Assembly (NCBI RefSeq): GCF_000001735.4
Contig: NC_003075.7
Span: 5,953,001-6,017,000 of the forward strand
Length of the DNA stretch: 64,000 bases
From: Arabidopsis thaliana
Lineage: Eukaryota > Streptophyta > Magnoliopsida > Brassicales > Brassicaceae
Reading direction: 5' to 3'
The notes below the pieces were generated by a model. That model did no database searches, was not told the DNA's origin, and saw only the letters and a program-made list of their open reading frames with translations. Below are positions 32,449 through 43,376 of this stretch, one piece after another. How positions within the stretch are numbered: the stretch's first letter is position 1; the number at the start of each line of letters is the position of its first letter. The translations under genes and the position numbers were made by a program.

Positions 32449-32521
32449 TAAGCTGTGGAGACGGCTAAGGATCCAGGAAAGGAATGTCAACAATGTGATG
32501 GTGTGAGTTCAGTCAAGGCAG
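32449..32521. repeat. Right arm of 73-bp perfect inverted repeat
   Basis: Exact reverse complement of 31,821-31,893, with 555 bp between the arms. A transcript through both arms would form a long hairpin. Confidence 0.9.
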
Positions 32522-32546
32522 ATCTTCCGAAATTCTTGAACTCATG

Positions 32547-32795
32547 TTAAATGCTTATTCCAATAAACAGTGAGCACAAACAACCTCGTCTAAACTCCAT
32601 TCGTCTCTCCATCTCTTTCCATAGAGTCTTAGCTCGACTCAGATCTCCAGCTTTAACCAATCCTTTTATCAATATATTGTATGCAACTACATTAGGCTCA
32701 GAACCTAGCTTTTTCATAGAAGACATCATCTTTATAGCGCCTTGGATATTGTTCAGCTTGCATAACCCATTGATATACACATTATAGGTATAAAC
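32547..32795 (-). pseudogene. PPR protein fragment
   Basis: Minus strand: VYINGLCKLNNIQGAIKMMS, then GSEPNVVAYNILIKGLVKAG, then LSRAKTLWKEM. This covers about two 35-residue pentatricopeptide repeats of the P type. PPR proteins bind organellar RNA. The fragment has no start and loses homology at both ends, next to the inverted repeat, so it is a relic of a rearrangement. Confidence 0.75.
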
Positions 32796-32880
32796 ATCAG
32801 GAGGTCACAGATAACCTTAGTTTTCTTCACAGTCAAGTCAGCATATCTTATATTTACCACTATGAAGGTTTAATTTTATG

Positions 32881-33640
32881 CAAATTGGAAGAAGTTAATA
32901 GGATCGTGGTTTGGAATATCCGTAGTTGGGGCAAACAAGGTGGATTGATCTCAGAGACGGACATGACAAGTGCAGTTATAGTTGTGCTGTTGAGGTTTTT
33001 ATATTATTTCTACAATACACCCGAAACACGGTTTTTTGGTATGAAATCTATGATGTTAACTCGGGTGATTGGACAACTCTTGATGTCATTCCACGTTGGC
33101 GTATATATTGTTCTTCCCCTAGCGTTTCTCTTAAGGGAAATAGTTATTGGTGTGCTAATAAAAGGAGCTCCGAAGGTAGCAAGAATCACATAATCTATTT
33201 TGATTTTACAAGAGAGAGATTTGGGCCGCTTCTGCCTCTACCAATTCACGTTGTAGCTAATGGCTATACTAATATTTGTGACTTTATCTTGTGTTAAAGA
33301 AGAGAAACTTGCGGTTTTATTTCAGCACCGTGAACGATACATAGATGATCTTGAGATATAGATTACGACTAAGATTGAGGCCGAAATGGTGTTGAAGAGC
33401 AAGTTCTGACTCTGACACTGAGGATTATACCAAACTAGTTATTAATATTAATGGAGAGGCTGGATACTTCAAAAACTTTAGATATCAGAGTACCTGTAGA
33501 TAATAAACGTTGGCCACACCCATGCATATACTCTTATTTTCCAAGTTTGATCCAAATCGAGGAACCTGCACTAAGCAAAAGGAAAAGAGAAAGCAGTTTA
33601 GAAAAGCATCGGTGTGATCAAAACATGTTGTGACTTGCCG
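32881..33640 (+). pseudogene. F-box-associated (FBA) domain remnant
   Basis: Plus-strand pieces in more than one phase match the F-box associated domain of Arabidopsis F-box proteins: RIVVWN, then FWYEIYDVNSGDWTTLDVIP, then GNSYWCANKRSS, then IYFDFTRERFGPLLPLP (32,890-33,250). Then EEKLAVLFQHRERYIDD runs to a TAG at about 33,358, and a tail NKRWPHPCIYSYFPSLIQI lies near 33,500-33,560. Intact proteins recruit targets to SCF ubiquitin ligases. The N-terminal F-box is absent and there are stops and phase shifts. Confidence 0.75.
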
Positions 33641-34003
33641 CAGTTGAAAACCTAATGAAATAGATATCCGTAGGAGGAGGCGCAAAAGGAGAAAACGCGA
33701 TGATGCAGTAGAGGGGAGGCCGTAAAAGCTAACGTGTAGAAAAAGATAGCTCTAACGATGATACAAGTGTTCTAGTGATAGCTCTGTTGTTTCCATTTGT
33801 TTCCCTTTTCTTTTTAACAATTGATCTAGTTTTGGGTCTTACATAATTTTATATACACGAATTAAGGTTTATATAGAACTTTTATGCATCAAACTATATG
33901 AACTAAATAAAATTTGAGTTTTCTACATAAACAAAAGCATGGTCCAAAACTTACGTTTACATAGATGTCGTTAATCAAACTGTGACAACTTGCTGGCTAC
34001 TTT

Positions 34004-34382
34004 TGTAGAAGACAACCCAATAAATAGAACGGGCTTTGACAAAAACAAAGACATGGTAGCCCAAACTCAACAAAGCCCACTACAGAAGCCCAGTCAACAT
34101 ATGCAAAAGAAGATAAAGACCAAAAGCTCTTTACCTGCAAAACAGAAGACTGTCACTAATACGGAGAAGAAGACAATAACACTTGAAAACAAATTCAAGC
34201 CGTTGCAGTCGCTGCCGTTGCAGTAATTCACAATAAATAGCTATTGATTAAAGATAGCATTGTCAAGGATTCTAAATTGTTCTAAAGAAGTCATAAAAGA
34301 AAGATGTAAAACTCCATTGAAAGATAAGCAAAATAAAAACATTTTTTGTCAAGAAATAATCACAGTTTTATTTTTCTCTTCA
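34004..34382 (+). repeat. 5' LTR of the second copia element
   Basis: 379 bp starting TGTAGAAGACAACCC and ending TTTCTCTTCA, followed at once by TGGTATCAGAGC at 34,383-34,394 (primer-binding site). Confidence 0.9.
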
Positions 34383-34418
34383 TGGTATCAGAGCTATTAT
34401 ACCTTAACAGGTGATTCA

Positions 34419-37400
34419 ATGGCCCCTGCTTACCCTTTTCCAGACAATGTCCATGTCTCTAGTTCCGTTACCTTAAAGCTCAACGATAGTAACTACTTGT
34501 TGTGGAAGACACAGTTTGAGTCCCTTCTATCGAGCCAAAAGCTCATAGGTTTTGTCAATGGAGTCGTCACTCCTCCAGCTCAGACTCGTCTTGTTGTTAA
34601 TGATGATGTCACCAGCGAAGTTCCGAATCCTCAATATGAAGACTGGTTTTGCACAGACCAGCTCGTCCGGTCGTGGTTGTTTGGTACGCTTTCAGAGGAA
34701 GTGCTTGGTCATGTCCACAACCTCACTACATCTCGTCAGATTTGGATCTCTCTAGCTGAAAATTTCAACAAAAGTAGCATCGCCAGAGAGTTTTCTCTTC
34801 GTCGTAATCTTCAACTTCTGACAAAAAAAGATAAGTCTCTATCTGTTTACTGTCGTGATTTTAAAATAATATGCGACTCTCTAAGCTCCATTGGCAAACC
34901 AGTAGAGGAATCCATGAAAATCTTTGGCTTTCTCAATGGACTCGGCAGAGAGTACGATCCTATCACCACAGTTATCCAAAGCTCCCTAAGCAAGCTCCCT
35001 GCTCCGACGTTTAACGACGTCATCTCCGAAGTTCAAGGGTTTGACAGTAAGCTGCAATCTTATGACGACACTGTCTCTGTTAATCCTCATCTTGCGTTCA
35101 ATACTGAAAGATCTAACTCTGGCGCTCCTCAATACAATTCCAATTCCCGTGGTCGTGGTCGTTCTGGGCAAAACAGAGGACGCGGTGGCTACTCTACACG
35201 CGGCAGAGGATTTTCTCAACATCAATCCGCTTCACCATCATCAGGACAAAGACCAGTTTGTCAAATTTGTGGTCGCATAGGACACACTGCTATCAAATGC
35301 TACAACCGATTTGACAACAACTACCAAAGTGAAGTCCCTACTCAAGCATTTTCTGCTCTCCGTGTCTCTGATGAAACCGGCAAGGAATGGTACCCCGATT
35401 CTGCAGCCACAGCCCACATAACAGCCTCAACATCTGGTCTGCAAAACGCAACAACATATGAGGGAAACGATGCAGTCTTGGTTGGAGATGGAACATACCT
35501 CCCTATTACACATGTTGGATCCACCACAATTTCCTCATCCAAAGGTACTATTCCGTTGAATGAAGTCTTAGTGTGCCCTGCTATACAAAAATCTCTTCTA
35601 TCTGTGTCCAAACTTTGCGATGATTATCCATGCGGTGTTTATTTTGATGCTAATAAGGTTTGCATAATTGATTTAACCACTCAGAAAGTGGTGTCCAAGG
35701 GTCCACGAAATAATGGGCTCTACATGCTGGAGAATTCAGAGTTTGTAGCACTCTATTCAAATCGTCAATGTGCAGCTAGCATGGAAACATGGCATCATCG
35801 ACTTGGCCACTCAAACTCAAAGATTCTTCAGCAACTTTTAACCCGCAAGGAAATCCAAGTGAATAAAAGCAGAACTTCTCCCGTTTGTGAGCCTTGCCAA
35901 ATGGGAAAGAGCACTAGATTACAGTTTTTCTCTTCTGATTTTCGAGCTTTAAAACCTTTAGATCGAGTTCATTGTGATCTTTGGGGACCATCACCGGTTG
36001 TATCAAACCAAGGATTCAAATACTATGCAGTTTTTGTTGATGATTTCTCAAGATTCTCTTGGTTTTTTCCTTTGCGCATGAAGTCAAAGTTTATTTCAGT
36101 GTTTATTGCATATCAGAAATTGGTTGAGAATCAACTTGGTACAAAAATCAAAGAGTTTCAAAGCGATGGAGGGGGAGAATTTACAAGCAACAAATTAAAA
36201 GAACACTTTAGAGAGCATGGCATTCATCATCGTATATCTTGTCCATATACACCGCAACAAAACGGTGTTGCCGAAAGGAAGCACAGACATTTGGTAGAGC
36301 TTGGGCTTTCAATGTTATATCACAGTCATACACCTCTCAAGTTCTGGGTAGAAGCTTTCTTCACTGCCAACTATCTCAGTAATCTCTTGCCTTCTTCTGT
36401 CCTCAAGGAAATAAGTCCCTATGAAACTTTGTTTCAACAAAAAGTTGATTATACACCTCTCCGAGTGTTTGGTACAGCCTGCTACCCCTGCTTGAGACCG
36501 TTAGCAAAGAACAAGTTTGATCCACGCTCGTTGCAATGCGTGTTTCTTGGCTATCACAACCAATACAAGGGATACCGCTGTTTGTATCCTCCTACCGGTA
36601 AAGTCTACATCTCTAGACATGTCATTTTTGATGAAGCTCAATTCCCATTTAAAGAAAAGTACCACAGTCTGGTTCCAAAATACCAGACGACCTTACTACA
36701 GGCTTGGCAACATACTGATCTCACACCACCTTCAGTGCCTTCTTCTCAATTACAACCTCTTGCAAGACAAATGACTCCTATGGCAACAAGTGAGAATCAG
36801 CCAATGATGAATTATGAGACAGAGGAAGCCGTCAATGTTAATATGGAAACTAGCTCTGATGAGGAAACTGAATCAAATGATGAATTTGACCACGAAGTAG
36901 CTCCCGTACTAAATGATCAAAATGAAGACAATGCACTAGGACAAGGCTCATTAGAAAATCTCCATCCCATGATTACAAGATCAAAAGATGGAATTCAGAA
37001 GCCAAACCCCCGGTATGCTCTCATTGTCTCTAAATCCTCTTTTGATGAACCAAAAACTATTACTACTGCTATGAAGCATCCTAGCTGGAACGCTGCAGTT
37101 ATGGATGAGATAGATCGCATTCACATGCTAAACACTTGGTCTCTAGTTCCTGCAACAGAGGACATGAATATTCTGACATCCAAATGGGTTTTCAAGACTA
37201 AACTCAAACCTGATGGCACCATAGATAAGTTGAAAGCTCGTCTAGTTGCCAAAGGGTTTGATCAAGAAGAAGGAGTCGACTATCTTGAGACATTCAGTCC
37301 GGTTGTTCGAACTGCAACTATACGTCTTGTTCTCGATACCGCTACTGCAAATGAGTGGCCTCTCAAACAGCTTGATGTGTCCAACGCGTTTCTCCATGGA

Positions 37401-38819
37401 GAATTACAAGAACCGGTGTTTATGTTCCAACCCTCTGGTTTTGTTGATCCTAACAAGCCTAATCACGTTTGTCGGCTCACCAAAGCTCTTTATGGTCTAA
37501 AACAAGCGCCTAGAGCCTGGTTTGACACCTTTAGCAACTTTCTTCTTGACTTTGGCTTTGAGTGCAGCACATCTGATCCTTCCCTCTTCGTTTGTCATCA
37601 AAATGGGCAAAGTCTCATACTCCTCTTATATGTCGACGATATACTCCTCACAGGAAGTGATCAACTGCTCATGGATAAACTTCTTCAAGCTCTCAACAAC
37701 CGCTTTTCGATGAAAGATCTTGGGCCTCCTCGCTATTTTTTGGGTATAGAAATTGAATCTTACAACAATGGTCTATTTTTACATCAACACGCATACGCTT
37801 CCGACATTCTTCATCAAGCAGGCATGACAGAATGCAACCCTATGCCTACCCCTCTGCCACAACACTTGGAAGACCTCAATTCAGAACCCTTTGAAGAGCC
37901 AACATACTTTCGGAGTTTAGCTGGCAAGTTACAATACTTAACAATCACAAGACCGGATATTCAATATGCCGTGAACTTCATCTGCCAAAGAATGCACGCT
38001 CCGACCAACTCTGATTTTGGCCTTCTCAAACGCATACTCAGGTATGTGAAAGGAACTATCAACATGGGGCTTCCAATCAGAAAACACCACAACCCTGTTC
38101 TTTCGGGATTTTGCGATAGTGATTACGCTGGCTGCAAGGACACTAGACGCTCCACTACTGGTTTCTGCATCCTCTTGGGATCTACTCTGATATCTTGGTC
38201 TGCAAAGAGACAACCCACTATCTCTCACTCCTCAACAGAAGCCGAATATAGAGCTCTTTCCGATACAGCTCGAGAAATCACTTGGATTTCCTCTCTTCTC
38301 CGAGATCTTGGAATCTCTCAACATCAACCTACACGAGTGTTCTGTGATAACCTATCTGCTGTCTACCTCTCTGCAAATCCTGCTCTTCATAAACGATCTA
38401 AACACTTCGATAAAGACTTTCACTACATCAGGGAACGTGTGGCTCTCGGTCTCATAGAAACGCAACACATCCCAGCAACTATTCAACTTGCTGATGTCTT
38501 CACCAAGTCACTACCGCGACGGCCCTTTATCACGCTTAGAGCCAAACTCGGCGTGTCTGCGTCACCGGTCTCACCCACGCCAAGTTTGAAGGAGGGTGTA
38601 GAAGACAACCCAATAAATAGAACGGGCTTTGACAAAAACAAAGACATGGTAGCCCAAACTCAACAAAGCCCACTACAGAAGCCCAGTCAACATATGCAAA
38701 AGAAGATAAAGACCAAAAGCTCTTTACCTGCAAAACAGAAGACTGTCACTAATACGGAGAAGAAGACAATAACACTTGAAAACAAATTCAAGCCGTTGCA
38801 GTCGCTGCCGTTGCAGTAA
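34419..38819 (+). CDS. copia gag-pol polyprotein (uninterrupted)
   Basis: From the ATG at 34,419, 36 bp after the 5' LTR, about 1,466 codons are open. I prefer this start to in-phase non-ATG codons inside the LTR. Domains by residue: gag (about 15-250, with SSVTLKLNDSNYLLWKTQF), a Gly/Arg-rich stretch (about 245-270), CCHC knuckle CQICGRIGHTAIKC (about 281), protease with WYPDSAATAHIT (about 326), integrase HHCC (WHHRLGH, CEPCQMGK) and D, D, E at about 517, 581 and 618 (NGVAERKHR), reverse transcriptase with YVDDILLTG (about 1,070), and RNase H with CDSDYAGCKDTRR and SSTEAEYRALS. The C-terminus runs roughly 75 codons into the 3' LTR before TAA at 38,817. It encodes all functions for retrotransposition. 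Confidence 0.92.
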   Translation: MAPAYPFPDNVHVSSSVTLKLNDSNYLLWKTQFESLLSSQKLIGFVNGVVTPPAQTRLVVNDDVTSEVPNPQYEDWFCTDQLVRSWLFGTLSEEVLGHVHNLTTSRQIWISLAENFNKSSIAREFSLRRNLQLLTKKDKSLSVYCRDFKIICDSLSSIGKPVEESMKIFGFLNGLGREYDPITTVIQSSLSKLPAPTFNDVISEVQGFDSKLQSYDDTVSVNPHLAFNTERSNSGAPQYNSNSRGRGRSGQNRGRGGYSTRGRGFSQHQSASPSSGQRPVCQICGRIGHTAIKCYNRFDNNYQSEVPTQAFSALRVSDETGKEWYPDSAATAHITASTSGLQNATTYEGNDAVLVGDGTYLPITHVGSTTISSSKGTIPLNEVLVCPAIQKSLLSVSKLCDDYPCGVYFDANKVCIIDLTTQKVVSKGPRNNGLYMLENSEFVALYSNRQCAASMETWHHRLGHSNSKILQQLLTRKEIQVNKSRTSPVCEPCQMGKSTRLQFFSSDFRALKPLDRVHCDLWGPSPVVSNQGFKYYAVFVDDFSRFSWFFPLRMKSKFISVFIAYQKLVENQLGTKIKEFQSDGGGEFTSNKLKEHFREHGIHHRISCPYTPQQNGVAERKHRHLVELGLSMLYHSHTPLKFWVEAFFTANYLSNLLPSSVLKEISPYETLFQQKVDYTPLRVFGTACYPCLRPLAKNKFDPRSLQCVFLGYHNQYKGYRCLYPPTGKVYISRHVIFDEAQFPFKEKYHSLVPKYQTTLLQAWQHTDLTPPSVPSSQLQPLARQMTPMATSENQPMMNYETEEAVNVNMETSSDEETESNDEFDHEVAPVLNDQNEDNALGQGSLENLHPMITRSKDGIQKPNPRYALIVSKSSFDEPKTITTAMKHPSWNAAVMDEIDRIHMLNTWSLVPATEDMNILTSKWVFKTKLKPDGTIDKLKARLVAKGFDQEEGVDYLETFSPVVRTATIRLVLDTATANEWPLKQLDVSNAFLHGELQEPVFMFQPSGFVDPNKPNHVCRLTKALYGLKQAPRAWFDTFSNFLLDFGFECSTSDPSLFVCHQNGQSLILLLYVDDILLTGSDQLLMDKLLQALNNRFSMKDLGPPRYFLGIEIESYNNGLFLHQHAYASDILHQAGMTECNPMPTPLPQHLEDLNSEPFEEPTYFRSLAGKLQYLTITRPDIQYAVNFICQRMHAPTNSDFGLLKRILRYVKGTINMGLPIRKHHNPVLSGFCDSDYAGCKDTRRSTTGFCILLGSTLISWSAKRQPTISHSSTEAEYRALSDTAREITWISSLLRDLGISQHQPTRVFCDNLSAVYLSANPALHKRSKHFDKDFHYIRERVALGLIETQHIPATIQLADVFTKSLPRRPFITLRAKLGVSASPVSPTPSLKEGVEDNPINRTGFDKNKDMVAQTQQSPLQKPSQHMQKKIKTKSSLPAKQKTVTNTEKKTITLENKFKPLQSLPLQ

Positions 38820-38976
38820 TTCACAATAAATAGCTATTGATTAAAGATAGCATTGTCAAGGATTCTAGATTGTTCTAAAGAAGTCTATAAAAGAAAGATG
38901 TAAAACTCCATTGAAAGATAAGCAAAATAAAAACATTTTTTGTCAAGAAATAATCACAGTTTTATTTTTCTCTTCA
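38597..38976 (+). repeat. 3' LTR of the second copia element
   Basis: 380 bp, almost identical to 34,004-34,382. Its first 220 bp also serve as the 3' end of the polyprotein frame. Confidence 0.9.
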
Positions 38977-39061
38977 GGAACAACTAAAAAACTGTATTTA
39001 ACTAAAACAATTCAGAACTCCTTCATACGACGTCGTTCTTTTGTTAATTTTAAATTTAATT

Positions 39062-39697
39062 AATGGGAAAAATGTCATTAAAATCTTCAACTCATTGCAA
39101 ACATTGATTTAAATCCTCAACTCTCGACGAAACAAAATAAATATTTGACTTTCTAAATAAATATCTAATTTTTGTTGACCTGGCGATATTAGACACACTG
39201 TTAAGTAAATTACTAGATCCCGTTAACGGAGTTAATTTTTTTGTTAACAGAGGCCCATTAATGCAAAACGTTATTGTTTCCAACAACAGAGTGACGTCGT
39301 TTTGTAATAATGACTGAACTAAATTCCCAAATTCAATCTAAGATCTCTAAATCAAGCAAAATTCCTATCTCTAAATCCCCATATGATTTGAAACTGGAGA
39401 TTTAATTGAGCCGTTATGACAAAAACGATGACGTTTTATTGTTAGAGTAAACGTTGTCGTTTTCAATCAACGAGTATGTTAACACACTAAACGTTCAAGG
39501 TCTATTAACCTACTGAACATCATGCCTAATATAGTCATGTCAACAAAAGTTTGATATTTATTTGAAAAGTCAAGAAGGTTTGGTATTTATTTGGAAAGTA
39601 ACATAAGTTTGATATTTGTTTCGTTCGCCGAGAGTTCAAGATTTAAATCAAAGTTTTCAATAAGTTGAGAATTTTAATGACATTTTTTTCCAAAAGA
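39062..39697. mobile_element. Foldback / MITE with long imperfect inverted ends
   Basis: The left end GGAAAAATGTCATTAAAATC and the right end read in reverse (GGAAAAAAATGTCATTAAAA) match imperfectly for over 100 bp. Shared words include TTGATTTAAATCYT, GAACTCTCG and TTTTGTTGAC. The middle contains ACGTCGTTTT words. No clear target duplication was found. It lies about 260 bp upstream of the MYB6 TATA box. Non-coding. Confidence 0.65.
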
Positions 39698-39960
39698 TAA
39701 CATGTTTGATAAATATTATTTTTGCATTGTATTTTTCTTAACTACCAACTAAATTATAAGAACAGTGAGAGAAAGAAAAAAACAAAAACCAAAATCTAAG
39801 GAGAAAAAGTAAAGAGACAAGAAAAAAAGAGAAAAGAAGGTTACTTACTTACCTACCTAATCTCCATTACCCCACACACAACACAGCAAAGCACAGCCTC
39901 ACTTTATCTCCACATAGTCACATGTACATATACCAAACTTAGTCAAAGTCTCCTCCTTTT

Positions 39961-39967
39961 TATATAA
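39961..39967 (+). promoter_or_regulatory. TATA box of MYB6
   Basis: TATATAA 52 bp before the ATG, followed by a CT-rich leader (CTCTTCTCTCTTCTCTTACA) typical of plant 5' UTRs. Confidence 0.65.
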
Positions 39968-40018
39968 CCCACAAATTGATCTCTTCTCTCTTCTCTTACA
40001 CCATCTTCTTCATTCACC

Positions 40019-41038
40019 ATGGGAAGATCTCCTTGTTGTGAAAAAGCTCACACAAACAAAGGAGCTTGGACTAAAGAAGAAGATCAACGTCTCGTAGATT
40101 ATATCCGTAATCACGGTGAAGGTTGTTGGCGTTCTCTTCCTAAATCCGCTGGATTGTTGCGTTGTGGTAAAAGTTGTAGATTGAGATGGATTAATTACCT
40201 TCGTCCTGATCTTAAACGTGGTAATTTTACTGATGATGAAGATCAAATCATCATCAAACTCCATAGCTTACTCGGTAACAAGTACGATAACTTTTTCCTC
40301 TCTTTCTCTTCTTCTAAAAAAACAGAGTGAAAATAGAAAAACAGAGTCACTTTTTTTTTTCTCCCTACTCTTGTTTCTAGGAAAAAGATTTCAACTTTCT
40401 AGGAAACAGAGAGAAAATAGAAACTGGGTCACTTTGTTTTCCTGCTCTTTCTTCTTCTTTGATCTTTCCCAGGAAAAAAGTTTCAACTTTCTAGGAAACA
40501 GAGTCGTTCACTTTTTTGTTTCCTCTGTTTTTGTTAAAGCTTTCCTCTGTTATTGTTATTCATATGAATTTGAAATGTTTTGTTTTGCAGATGGTCATTG
40601 ATAGCTGGAAGATTACCAGGAAGAACAGATAACGAAATAAAGAATTATTGGAACACTCATATTAAGAGGAAGCTTCTTAGTCACGGTATTGATCCACAAA
40701 CTCATCGTCAGATTAACGAATCCAAAACGGTGTCGTCTCAAGTTGTTGTTCCTATTCAAAACGATGCCGTTGAGTATTCTTTTTCCAATTTAGCCGTTAA
40801 ACCGAAGACGGAAAATTCCTCCGATAACGGAGCTTCGACTAGCGGCACGACGACGGACGAGGATCTCCGGCAGAATGGGGAGTGTTATTATAGTGATAAT
40901 TCAGGACATATAAAGCTGAATTTGGATTTAACTCTTGGGTTTGGATCCTGGTCGGGTCGGATAGTCGGAGTCGGGTCATCGGCTGATTCTAAACCGTGGT
41001 GCGACCCGGTGATGGAGGCGCGTTTGTCACTGTTGTAA
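40019..41038 (+). CDS. MYB6: R2R3-MYB transcription repressor, subgroup 4 (MYB6)
   Basis: Two exons: 40,019-40,281 and 40,591-41,038. The GT donor and CAG acceptor fuse AA with A to restore the Lys before WSLIAGR, giving 236 aa. R2 and R3 MYB repeats (about 13-115) carry the spaced Trp residues ([56 protein letters not shown]). The subgroup-4 C1 motif [14 protein letters not shown] follows. An EAR-type repression motif LNLDLTL lies near residue 200. The C-terminal zinc-finger-like C3 motif of MYB4 is absent. Such proteins bind AC-rich or MYB elements and repress phenylpropanoid-type genes in the nucleus. Only one R2R3 intron is present. The 236-aa length and sequence match what I remember of AtMYB6 (At4g09460). 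The frame is intact. Confidence 0.92.
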
Positions 41039-43376
41039 TAATTTGTCAAAAAAATCCCAAAAAATGGGTTTTGTTACTTCATTTTTTTTTTTGCTTGAGT
41101 CCTTTTGGATAAATATAGAAATTCTTTACTTCAGTTTCTTTGGTATTTTTGTTTTAGTTTTTGTTCATATTACCTTTTGAAGAAAAAGAAAAAAAACGAT
41201 ACATGGTTTCCAAAATAATTTTATGGAAATATATAAGAATATTACACCATTGTCTAGGAATGCAAATGAGTAATTTGAATTTTATTTTGACAATATTGTT
41301 ATAAAATGTAGAAGTATAAATGTAGGAGTGAAATGTGAACATGGTTGGTCCCTTTTGGACTCTTTCTTATGGATCAACCGTTATCCATTTTTACATGTTG
41401 GTATAGATCATAGTTTTTATATGTTTTTTGAAGCAAAAGCTTCTAGAAACTTGAATTAGGTTATAATGGGGACCATATAGTTGCAACTAGCAAGTTTCAA
41501 CAAATATCTCGTTCACTATGTTAACTATTTTTTTTCATTAGGTTTTCGGTGTTAGTTTATATATAGTGCTAGGACACATGGTCCTCATCTCAACAAACAA
41601 ACTTCTAGTTTGTAGAACTTTTTATTGTTTAGGAAAAAACTAGAATTGAGAACTTCTATTAATACTTATAGTTGTAGCGTAATTTGGTGCCAACGAAATT
41701 AATTAAAAGAACTACTATAGACGTAAACATTGAAAAGGAATGTGAAGAAGCAGCTGATTGGAAGAGATACAAATTGATTACTAAATAAAGAAATATAGAA
41801 TAAGAGAATAAGATAAGGGAGGAGACATGTGACATGTTTTAGGCAGGTAGGTGGCAGAATCTATCATTAAAACCATATTGTGTACCAAAAAATAATTGAC
41901 TTTACCTAATCTTTAATAAGATAAATATTTTATATATCAATACTATAACCTTATAGATTATCCGAAACAAATTTGACATAGCCAAGTCTCGATAAAAACA
42001 TTTATCAATATGATCTTAAGGCAAAGCAAAATGTTTTGTCTTTAGACAAATCTTTGGTCGACGTCAGAACAAGAAAAAAAAAGAAAACAAGAATTGGTTT
42101 CGTAGAGATATTATCATATTCATACGCATAAATATATCTAAACAATTAAAGAAACAATAATATAAATGTAAAACAAAAGAGAGAATCATGTGCGTAAGAG
42201 GAGGAAGAAGGAATGGGAATGTGAGATTTAGGTGAGATCCAGCCAAACATGACTTCCTCTTTTCCTGGAAATTAAAAAAGAAGTTATCACTCTCATTTTT
42301 AATATTAATAAAATTAAGAAAATTCTCTAACGAGTTTAAGTTATTATTTTATATGAATTGATATACCTTTTTACATCTTCTACATAAACATAGACTATAG
42401 TCTTCATAATTTTGTAAACTATCAATAGCTAAGTCTAATTAATTTTAGGATCATTTGCAAAACTAACCATATTTGATAAACTATTGAAGTATATAGGACT
42501 ATATATTTACATGAATTTGCAAGAGATTCATTAAAATCTTCATTCCAGGACTCTAAAATTATAGATCATTTACTAAACATAATTCTTATTCCACGGAACA
42601 AAATTGAACCAAAGACTTACAATTTCAATAGTCTATAGTCTAAGAACTAACCTAATCTGTTACTCAACAATTGCAGGCATCGATCGATTAGGTACGGTTA
42701 GATTGAAAGATACATCATTACTCCACTTTTGTAGATTATTGGGTCGAGTCTGTCTAAATCTAGGGTTGGAGAAATAAAGGTTTTTTTTAAGCTTTTGACG
42801 AGCCCTACTTCTTGAGAAATCAGCAAATAGTGTATGACAAACTACACACATGAAATAAAATACAGTATAGAACAGTAAATTCTTTTAAAAAGATATCCTA
42901 AAGTCGTCACTTTAACTAATCGATCATGAAATCCTCCTTAAAAACTTTATAAATCCCTTTAAAACACTTGTAAACTTTTTTAAAATCCTTTAAACCCCTC
43001 TTGTAAATCTATTTCCCGCAAAACTTTTCAGAATCAAGTGTCCCGTCAAAAAATACAAGATCACTTCTCTTGCAAAAAGGAAAAACTTTGCGGAACATTT
43101 TTGATAAAAAAATACACTTTTTCATTTTTGATTTCAATATTTTTCAAATAGGGGTAAAATATTAATTAACAATTGAAAGAGAGCAAAAATAAAAATGGCC
43201 AAAAGTGGGGTATTTTTGAGAGTGAGGGCTTTTCTAACACTTACTCATTAATAGATAATGGATATACAAATATATATTTCTATTTCTTAAATATTTTTAA
43301 ATCTTAAAGTTTCTACTATCTAGTTACTAAAATGTTTTACAAATATGTCATTTCCAATTTTAAAGATTTATTTAAC
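41039..43376. other. Intergenic; contains a partial copy of the X8 array unit
   Basis: 41,040-42,480 is the AT-rich 3' flank of MYB6 with no gene seen. 42,505-42,670 (TTTGCAAGAGATTCATTAAA, then TCTTCATTCC and so on) is a diverged copy of the 3' part of the X8 array unit, showing the left edge of the amplified segment. 42,860-43,240 has TAAAATCCTTTAAACCCCTC-type AT-rich text without coding signal. Confidence 0.5.

Larger units (their letters stand above)
31501..32546. other. Intergenic containing a long inverted repeat
   Basis: 31,501-31,780 is probably the 3' untranslated and downstream region of the MYB gene. From 31,821 to 32,521 lies a segment with 73-bp inverted arms, listed separately. 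No coding sequence is supportable. Confidence 0.5.
34004..38976 (+). mobile_element. Ty1/copia LTR retrotransposon, intact frame, no TSD seen
   Basis: LTRs at 34,004-34,382 and 38,597-38,976, starting TG and ending CA, with about two differences between them (A/G in GATTCTARATTG and a 1-bp indel in AAGTC(T)ATAAAAG). A primer-binding site abuts the 5' LTR and a purine tract (GAAGGAGGG) abuts the 3' LTR. The coding frame has no stop. The flanks (ACTTT at left, GGAAC at right) do not form a 5-bp target duplication. Near-identical LTRs and an intact frame indicate recent activity. Confidence 0.92.

Noticed and set aside
34260-34418. An earlier start for the second gag-pol inside the 5' LTR
   Set aside because: The in-phase upstream codons include no ATG; the first ATG lies just after the primer-binding site, as is usual for copia.
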